NCBI GenBank assembly: GCA_017303485.1
Contig: JAFLCY010000031.1
Location: 1 to 35,807, forward strand
From: Rhodobacterales bacterium
GTDB taxonomy: Bacteria > Pseudomonadota > Alphaproteobacteria > Rhodobacterales > Rhodobacteraceae
Length of the DNA: 35,807 bases
Reading direction: 5' to 3'
Part shown: positions 31,211-35,807 of the stretch, piece by piece
Layout: every line of letters begins with the position of its first letter
How positions within the stretch are numbered: position 1 is the first letter of the stretch
The notes under the pieces: model-generated
The model's database searches: none
Seen by the model: only the letters and a program-made list of their open reading frames with translations
What the model was told of the DNA's origin: nothing
Program-made: the position numbers and the translations under genes

Positions 31211-31660
31211 ATGCCGGTTGCCGAAGCCCTGAAACTGACCTGCACCACCTGCGGCCAGACAAACCGCGTGCCGATGGCCCGACTTGCGGACGGCCCGAAA
31301 TGCGGGGTCTGCGGGGCGGTTCTGGTCGATGGCAAGGTGGCCGACCTGGATCCCGCTGCGCATGACAAGGTGACGCGCAACGACGGGCTGCCCGTACTGG
31401 TCGACTACTGGGCGCCCTGGTGTGGCCCCTGCCGGATGATGGCGCCGGAATTTGCCTCGGCTGCTGCAACGCTTGCTCCAAAGGCGCGGCTGATGAAGCT
31501 GAACACCGAAGATCATCCGCAGGTCTCCTCCCGCCTGGGCATCCGCGGCATTCCGTTGCTGATCCTGTACCGGAACGGCCGCGAAGTGGCGCGTCTGGCA
31601 GGAGCCCGGCCCGCCGCCGACATCGTCGCCTTCGTGCGTGAGCATGCGGGCCGGCCGTAG
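31211..31660 (+). CDS. trxC: Thioredoxin 2 (zinc-binding thioredoxin)
   Basis: Cytoplasmic disulfide reductase of 149 residues. An N-terminal zinc ribbon with two CxxC pairs (Cys11/Cys14 and Cys31/Cys34) is followed by a thioredoxin fold with the active site WCGPC (Cys71, Cys74) and the cis-proline loop RGIPLLILY. This is the Trx2 arrangement, often linked with oxidative-stress resistance. I used the ATG at 31211 (MPVAEALKLTC); a GTG at 31199 is in frame. No OxyR site is evident to me. Confidence 0.94.
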   Translation: MPVAEALKLTCTTCGQTNRVPMARLADGPKCGVCGAVLVDGKVADLDPAAHDKVTRNDGLPVLVDYWAPWCGPCRMMAPEFASAAATLAPKARLMKLNTEDHPQVSSRLGIRGIPLLILYRNGREVARLAGARPAADIVAFVREHAGRP

Positions 31661-31713
31661 ATATGGCCTTGGCCCGAGCCGTTCCCGGGCCGGGATCAAG
31701 CTTCAGACCCGGC

Positions 31714-31742
31714 TTGACTCTGCCCGGGATTTGCGCTGAATA
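31714..31742 (+). promoter_or_regulatory. Likely promoter of tRNA-Ala
   Basis: TTGACT (31714-31719), 17-base spacer, TGAATA (31737-31742), with the tRNA 5' end 14 bases later. Position and -35 fit a tRNA promoter; the -10 is poor. Confidence 0.45.
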
Positions 31743-31755
31743 CGGCCTCGCGGAT

Positions 31756-31831
31756 GGGGCAGTAGCTCAGTTGGGAGAGCGTATCGTTCGCAATGATAAG
31801 GTCAGGGGTTCGATCCCCCTCTGCTCCACCA
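31756..31831 (+). tRNA. tRNA-Ala (CGC)
   Basis: A 76-base cloverleaf with encoded CCA. Acceptor GGGGCAG/CTGCTCC, D-arm GCTC/GAGC, anticodon stem TATCG/TGATA, loop TTCGCAA with anticodon CGC (reads GCG), T-arm AGGGG-TTCGATC-CCCCT. Discriminator base A. The CCA is followed by AATCACC and no strong terminator. GCG is a likely frequent codon in this GC-rich genome. Confidence 0.95.
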
Positions 31832-31906
31832 AATCACCATCCTGAACTTCCAACCCTGGACGGGCTTGCGCACTATGACGCTTGCCGGAAACGGTTCACC
31901 GATTGA

Positions 31907-31933
31907 TCTAAGAATCTTCTGGAAAATTCTTAG
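31907..31933. terminator. AT-rich palindrome at MBL gene end
   Basis: AAGAATCTTC-TG-GAAAATTCTT (31910-31931), one mismatch in ten pairs, 29 bases downstream (on minus) of the MBL stop. It is close in sequence to the palindrome at 4099-4125, including flanking TC before and TTA after, and lies between a plus tRNA and a minus gene. Confidence 0.55.
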
Positions 31934-31959
31934 ACTTGCTCCGTGTGGTGATCAGATCG

Positions 31960-32685
31960 TCAGCGGCCCTTGCTCCGCAGCCAGTCCCGGATCAACTCCC
32001 GGTGCCTTTCGCCCGAATAGCTGGGGAAATGCCCGCCATGCACGACCCGGACGGGCAGGCGCAGAAGACGCTCCATCGAACTGATGTACTGCCACTGTTC
32101 AAGGTCCGACGTTCCCTCGATCAACTCGCCGTCATAGACGATGTCACCGGAGAACAGGATGCCCGTCGCCGCCTCCCACAGCGCGATGCCGCCGGGGGAA
32201 TGGCCGGGGGTGTGGATCACCTGGAACTGACGATCGCCGAGGTCCACCATGTCGCCGTCCCAGAGGATGCGCTGTGCCGGGGCACCGGCGACGGCGTAGG
32301 TGTCGCAGGCGAAGGGTTCGGGTGGAAGCTGCGTGAAGATGTCCTCGGTGACGTATTTGTCGGCGAAGGTATTCGCCCGCGTCGGCGCCCGCAGAAGATG
32401 CGCCTCGGCGGCGTGGCAGAGGCGGCAGGGGAATTCGTGGTGCAGGCCGATATGGTCGAAATGGGTGTGGCTGGCCACCGCCTGCAGTGGGCGTTCCGTC
32501 ACCAGCGGCACCTGCCCGCGCAAGCTCACCACGCCCATGCCGCTGTCGACCAGCATGTCGCTGTCGCGGCCCCGGACATGCCAGACATTGCAGCGGTAGA
32601 ACTCGCGGATATGCGGTTCGTCGATATGGGTGACGCCGTCTCCCATTGGCCGCACCCGCCACCAGTCTTCCGGTTTTGCTCTCAT
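31960..32685 (-). CDS. MBL-fold metallohydrolase, last gene of polyamine-type ABC operon
   Basis: A 241-residue cytoplasmic metallo-beta-lactamase-fold protein. Zinc motif SHTHFDHIG (His73, His75, Asp77, His78), then IHTPGHSPGG (His158/His162), SGDIVYDGE (Asp181) and a late His in VVHGGHFPS. No signal peptide. Its ATG overlaps the stop of the ABC ATPase by four bases (TCAT on plus), so it belongs to that operon. Lactonase, thioesterase and glyoxalase II activities are all known in the fold; context suggests it acts on the imported compound, but which is not known. Confidence 0.9.
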   Translation of the reverse strand: MRAKPEDWWRVRPMGDGVTHIDEPHIREFYRCNVWHVRGRDSDMLVDSGMGVVSLRGQVPLVTERPLQAVASHTHFDHIGLHHEFPCRLCHAAEAHLLRAPTRANTFADKYVTEDIFTQLPPEPFACDTYAVAGAPAQRILWDGDMVDLGDRQFQVIHTPGHSPGGIALWEAATGILFSGDIVYDGELIEGTSDLEQWQYISSMERLLRLPVRVVHGGHFPSYSGERHRELIRDWLRSKGR

Positions 32686-33680
32686 TCGCTCAGCACCACA
32701 TGCGATTCGGCCCCGAGATCCAGCACCGCGCCCGCCACTACTGCGGCAGATTGAGGCAGATGCACCACCAGCCGCAAGTCCGGCGCGGTGAGGGGTGTCA
32801 CATGGGCGCGGATATGGGTGCCGAAGAAGGCAGCATCCTCGACCTTGCACAGGCCGATATGCAGCGATCCGGTCGGTCTGATCGCCTCGGGCCGGATCAG
32901 CAGTGTGCCGTCCGCCACCGGGACCGGCCCGAAGGGAGCCTTGCCGTCGCGAACCGGAATGCGGTTGACCTCACCCATGAAGCTGGCGGTGAAAAGGGTT
33001 TTCGGCTGCAGATAGACCTCGCGCGGGGGGGCGTGATCCTCGATCCGCCCGGCGTTCATCACCACGATGCGGTCGGCGATGGCCATCGCCTCTTCCTGGT
33101 CGTGGGTGACATGGACGAAGGTCGTCCCCACCCGGCGCTGGATCGCCTTCAACTCGTCCTGCATCTGGCGGCGCAGCTTCAGGTCCAAAGCGCCGAGGGG
33201 TTCATCCAGCAGCAGCACATCGGGCTCCACCGCCAGCGCCCGTGCCAATGCGACCCTCTGGCGCTGGCCGCCCGACAGTTCATGCGGGCGGCGGTCGCCG
33301 CGTCCCTCAAGGCCCACAAGCGCCAGCATCTGGTCGGCCTTTGCCGCCCGCTGCGCCCGATCCACCCCGCGCATCCTGAGGCCGAAGCCCACGTTGTCGC
33401 GCAGGGACATATGCGGGAAGAGGGCGTAGTCCTGGAATACGGTCGTCGTTGGCCGGTCCTTCGGCGCCACGCCCGCCATGTCGCGGCCGCCGATCAGGAT
33501 GGTTCCCGTGGTCGGTTCGGTGAAGCCGCCGATCAGGTTCAGAAGCGTGGTCTTTCCGCAGCCCGAAGGGCCGAGGAGGACGACGAACTCCCCAGCATCG
33601 ATCTCGAGGCTGACGGCATCCAGCGCCAGTGCGGCACCGTAGCGTTGCGAGACATTGGCGATGGAGACGGCAGCGGTCAT
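32682..33680 (-). CDS. ABC transporter ATP-binding protein (PotA-like)
   Basis: A 332-residue ATPase powering an importer of the spermidine/putrescine/iron (PotA/FbpC) class. Walker A GPSGCGKT (37-44), Q-loop TTVFQDYALFPH, signature LSGGQRQRV, Walker B VLLLDEPLGALD, switch His in VTHDQEEA, and a C-terminal TOBE domain (~240-332). The ATP-binding half is standard. Overlaps the permease gene (33677) and the MBL gene (32682) by four bases each. A Pot-type substrate is likely, but amino acids or opines are possible. Confidence 0.94.
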   Translation of the reverse strand: MTAAVSIANVSQRYGAALALDAVSLEIDAGEFVVLLGPSGCGKTTLLNLIGGFTEPTTGTILIGGRDMAGVAPKDRPTTTVFQDYALFPHMSLRDNVGFGLRMRGVDRAQRAAKADQMLALVGLEGRGDRRPHELSGGQRQRVALARALAVEPDVLLLDEPLGALDLKLRRQMQDELKAIQRRVGTTFVHVTHDQEEAMAIADRIVVMNAGRIEDHAPPREVYLQPKTLFTASFMGEVNRIPVRDGKAPFGPVPVADGTLLIRPEAIRPTGSLHIGLCKVEDAAFFGTHIRAHVTPLTAPDLRLVVHLPQSAAVVAGAVLDLGAESHVVLSE

Positions 33681-34444
33681 GGGCGTTTCCGGAAGACGGT
33701 AAGTTCGAGGAGGATCACGAGGGTCACCGAGACGAGGAAGACCAGCGAGCCGACCGCGTTGGTGGCGGGCGACAGGCCGGATTTCAGCATCGACCAGATC
33801 TCGACCGGCAGGGTGACGTCGAAGCGGGTCAGGAGGAAGGCGATGATGAATTCATCCCAGGAGAAGGTGACGGAGAGGAAGAAGGCAGCGGCAAGCGGCG
33901 CGGCCAGCATGGGGGCGGAGATCAGGGTCAGCACCTTCCACTCCGGTGCGCCAAGGTCGCGGGCAGCGCGTTCGGCGTTTTTCTGGTGGTCGCCCATTGC
34001 GGCATAGGTGATGGCGAAGCAGAGCGGCAGGTTGATGACGACATGGCCTATTCCGGCCGTCCAGAGCGAGAGGCGGAGGCCGGTCAGGTTGAAGAGGTTC
34101 AGAAGGCCAAGCGCGATGATCAGGTAACTGACCGTCATCGGCGCGATCAGCACGCCACGCATCAGCGCCGAGCCAGGCAGGCGGATGCGGGCAAGGGCAT
34201 GGGCGGCAAGGAAGCCGAGCGTGAGGGCGATCAGCGAGGAGATGACGGCGACGACCAGCGAGTTGAGGAGGGCAGCGGTAAGGTCGTCGTTGCCGAGGGT
34301 CTTCGCATACCAGTCCAGCGTCACGCCCTTCAGCGGCGGCACTGGCAGGCGGCCGTCCTGGAAGCTGAAGGCGACCAGCACGGCGACGGGGAGGAAGACG
34401 AAGGCATAGGCCAGGGTGAGGTAGAGCCAGGAGAGAACGCGCAT
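33677..34444 (-). CDS. ABC transporter permease (PotC-like)
   Basis: A 255-residue inner-membrane permease with six predicted segments. The EAA loop that docks with the ATPase is seen as ERAARDLGAPEWKVLTLISAP (residues ~175-195). The SFQDGRLPVPPLKGVTLDWY periplasmic stretch after the first segment is typical of PotC-type subunits. I used the ATG at 34444; a GTG one codon upstream is possible. A 112-bp gap with a palindrome separates it from the other permease, unusual for this tight operon. Confidence 0.93.
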   Translation of the reverse strand: MRVLSWLYLTLAYAFVFLPVAVLVAFSFQDGRLPVPPLKGVTLDWYAKTLGNDDLTAALLNSLVVAVISSLIALTLGFLAAHALARIRLPGSALMRGVLIAPMTVSYLIIALGLLNLFNLTGLRLSLWTAGIGHVVINLPLCFAITYAAMGDHQKNAERAARDLGAPEWKVLTLISAPMLAAPLAAAFFLSVTFSWDEFIIAFLLTRFDVTLPVEIWSMLKSGLSPATNAVGSLVFLVSVTLVILLELTVFRKRP

Positions 34445-34456
34445 CACGTCGGAACC

Positions 34457-34531
34457 CTCCTCGTTCGACTTCGTCTCCTCGTCGGTCGGACCGCAGCGTG
34501 GAGGGACGAAGTCCCTGACGAGCGGTCCCGG
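34457..34531. repeat. Palindromic intergenic repeat (GACTTCGTC family), copy 2
   Basis: Sits between the two permease genes. GACTTCGTC (34468-34476) and GACGAAGTC (34505-34513) pair, as do CTCGTC/GACGAG (34478/34517) and GGACCGC/GCGGTCC (34488/34522); AGGGAC-GAA-GTCCCT is a further alternative stem. Bases 34457-34480 are identical to the reverse complement of 1691-1714. Confidence 0.78.
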
Positions 34532-34556
34532 GGCGAAGGTTTGACACCGGCCATCC

Positions 34557-35411
34557 TCACACCCGGTCCAGCCGCAGCCAGCGACTGCTGGCGAAATAGG
34601 CCAGCGTCACCACCGCCATCAGCACCACCGACAGCGCCGAGGCGAGCGGGAAGTTCCCGCTGCGGCCCAGTTGCAGCATGATCAGCTGCGGCAGGGTCAG
34701 CTCGGTGTTGCCGCCCAGGATCTGCGGCGTGATGTAATCGCCGATGCAGAGGACGAAGGTCAGGAAAGCCCCGGTCACCACCCCCGGCAGGGTCAGGGGC
34801 AGGATGACATGGGTGAACACCTGCCAGCGGTTCGCGCCCAGGTCCTGTGCGGCGCGGGCGTAGTTGGGGGAAAGCTGGATCAGGTTGGCATAGATCGTCA
34901 GCGTCAAGAGCATGACGAAGAAATGCACGAAGCCGATCACCGTCGCCGACCGGGTCGAGGCGATCTGCAAGGGTTCGGCGATGATCCCCAGCCCCAGCAG
35001 CGCCTTGTTCACCACCCCGTTCTGTCCCAGCACCAGAAGCCAGGAATAGGACCGCACGACATAAGAGGTCCAGAATGGCAGCACGGCCAGCAAAAGCGCC
35101 AGCCGTTGCCAGCGTGCAGGCACCCGGAAGGCGATGATCGCGGCGAGGGGATAGGCGAGGACGATGGAGATCACCGTCACCACGACCGTGATCTCAAGGC
35201 TGTTCCACAAGGCACCCAGCATCACCGGGTCGGTGAAGATGCGGGTGTAGTTGCCGGGGTCGAAGCCGCGCACCACCGCGCGCCCGTCCATATGGGCAAA
35301 TGAGAGCGCGATCATCCCCAGGAAGGGCAGGACGAAGAACCCCGCCGTCCAGAGGAGCGCCGGGGCCAGCAGGCCCCAGGCTTGGCGGCGGCCTTTCGCG
35401 GCGAGGCTCAC
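34557..35411 (-). CDS. ABC transporter permease (PotB-like)
   Basis: A 284-residue inner-membrane permease with six segments, first at about residues 12-34. The EAA loop is AAQDLGANRWQVFTHVILPLT (about residues 195-215). The pattern PFWTSYVVRSYSW and VLCIGDYITPQILGG is characteristic of PotB/PotH-type subunits. I chose the GTG at 35411, one base after the TAG of the binding-protein gene (35413-35415), which suggests coupled translation; an upstream start at 35468 would overlap that gene by 56 bases. Confidence 0.9.
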   Translation of the reverse strand: MSLAAKGRRQAWGLLAPALLWTAGFFVLPFLGMIALSFAHMDGRAVVRGFDPGNYTRIFTDPVMLGALWNSLEITVVVTVISIVLAYPLAAIIAFRVPARWQRLALLLAVLPFWTSYVVRSYSWLLVLGQNGVVNKALLGLGIIAEPLQIASTRSATVIGFVHFFVMLLTLTIYANLIQLSPNYARAAQDLGANRWQVFTHVILPLTLPGVVTGAFLTFVLCIGDYITPQILGGNTELTLPQLIMLQLGRSGNFPLASALSVVLMAVVTLAYFASSRWLRLDRV

Positions 35412-35412
35412 G

Positions 35413-35807
35413 CTACTGCGCCAGCATCTCGGTCCAAAGGTCCTGCATCGCGGTGTCGAGCGCCGCATCCGGGATCGGGTAAAGCTGGGCGCGCTTCAGG
35501 AAATCGGGCTGTTCATCCCAGCGCAGCACGGCCTTCTGTTCGGGCGTCAGGGCATCGCCCGCCTTGGCATTCGCAGGCATCCCCCAATAGCAGGACGAAG
35601 TCGCCAGCCGCGCCTGACCTTCCGGCGAAGTGATGTAGTTGACGAATTCCAGCGCCAGATCCGGCTGGGTGGACCCGGCCACCACGCCAATCGACTGTGC
35701 CCAGCGGAGACCGCCCTGTTTCGGGATCGTCCAGTCGAGGTTCGCGTTTTCACCCGCCAGCACCGCCGTCAGCCATTCGCCGCCGCCGACCACGATCTCG
35801 ACCTCGC
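35413..35807 (-). CDS. ABC transporter substrate-binding protein (PotD-like), 5' end outside window
   Basis: The frame is open to the window edge; only the last ~130 residues are visible. LDWTIPKQGGLRWAQSIGVVAGSTQPDLALEFVNYITSPEGQARLA is the C-terminal lobe of a PotD/PotF-type periplasmic binding protein (extracellular solute-binding family 1). The late part (YPIPDAALDTAMQDLWTEMLAQ) is a typical ending. It starts the operon: binding protein, permease, permease, ATPase, MBL hydrolase. The ligand-binding residues are mostly outside the window. Confidence 0.9.
   Translation of the reverse strand, partial: EVEIVVGGGEWLTAVLAGENANLDWTIPKQGGLRWAQSIGVVAGSTQPDLALEFVNYITSPEGQARLATSSCYWGMPANAKAGDALTPEQKAVLRWDEQPDFLKRAQLYPIPDAALDTAMQDLWTEMLAQ

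Noticed and set aside
1-35807. A prophage, genomic island, defence system or biosynthetic cluster
   Set aside because: No integrase, transposase, structural phage, toxin-antitoxin, restriction or large synthase gene is seen; most genes are recognisable metabolic or transport genes.

Overview
The window is chromosomal DNA from a GC-rich alphaproteobacterium, most likely a member of the Rhodobacterales (Rhodobacter/Paracoccus-type). The reasons are the high GC content by eye, GTG/TTG starts, an alphaproteobacterial serC-leader motif upstream of a serC-serA pair, a DUF2585 membrane protein, a GluRS2-type glutamyl-tRNA synthetase, and many short intergenic palindromes. There is no integrase, transposase, phage gene, CRISPR array or secondary-metabolite cluster. 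It is mostly metabolic and housekeeping sequence.

Layout. 1-6.2 kb: the 3' end of pbpC, rpiB, a convergent thiolase, an MFS transporter, a DUF2585 membrane protein, a metallophosphoesterase and a cupin of the DMSP-lyase-like type. 6.2-10.1 kb: the three phosphorylated serine-pathway genes (serC-serA on minus, serB divergent on plus), with a serC leader before serC and a paired REP-like element between serC and serA. 10.1-14.6 kb: a TSUP transporter, a ZapE-type ATPase, an unusual 12.2-13.2 kb patch (long inverted repeats plus a lower-GC orphan ORF), and an exported 18-repeat MORN protein. 14.8-17.8 kb: glutamine-dependent nadE with an overlapping small gene, then an exported EEP-family hydrolase. 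17.8-20.4 kb: pfkB, an exported MBL-fold hydrolase and a small zincin, all on minus. 20.5-23.8 kb: a DUF1801 protein, gltX and a MATE exporter.

23.9-28.9 kb is a tandem glycine riboswitch followed by gcvT-gcvH-ridA-gcvP, the glycine cleavage system with a Rid-family imine/enamine deaminase gene inserted by a 4-bp overlap. With the ser genes this makes the window rich in serine/glycine/one-carbon metabolism. 29-31.9 kb holds an unknown exported protein, an AzlC-AzlD exporter pair, a DUF3775 protein, a thioredoxin-2 and tRNA-Ala(CGC). 31.9-35.8 kb is a minus-strand spermidine/putrescine-type ABC importer operon (binding protein, two permeases, ATPase) whose last gene is an MBL-fold hydrolase.

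I did not find a convincing new multi-gene system. The least explained structure is in the gaps between genes. Several families of short repeats recur in the window: GTAG-flanked REP-like hairpins, a three-hairpin 3'-end module seen twice with the same orientation to the gene it follows, AT-rich palindromes at gene ends, and a palindrome sharing 24 identical bases between positions 33 kb apart. These, the orphan ORF patch, the cupin and the riboswitch-controlled ridA are the items most worth checking.
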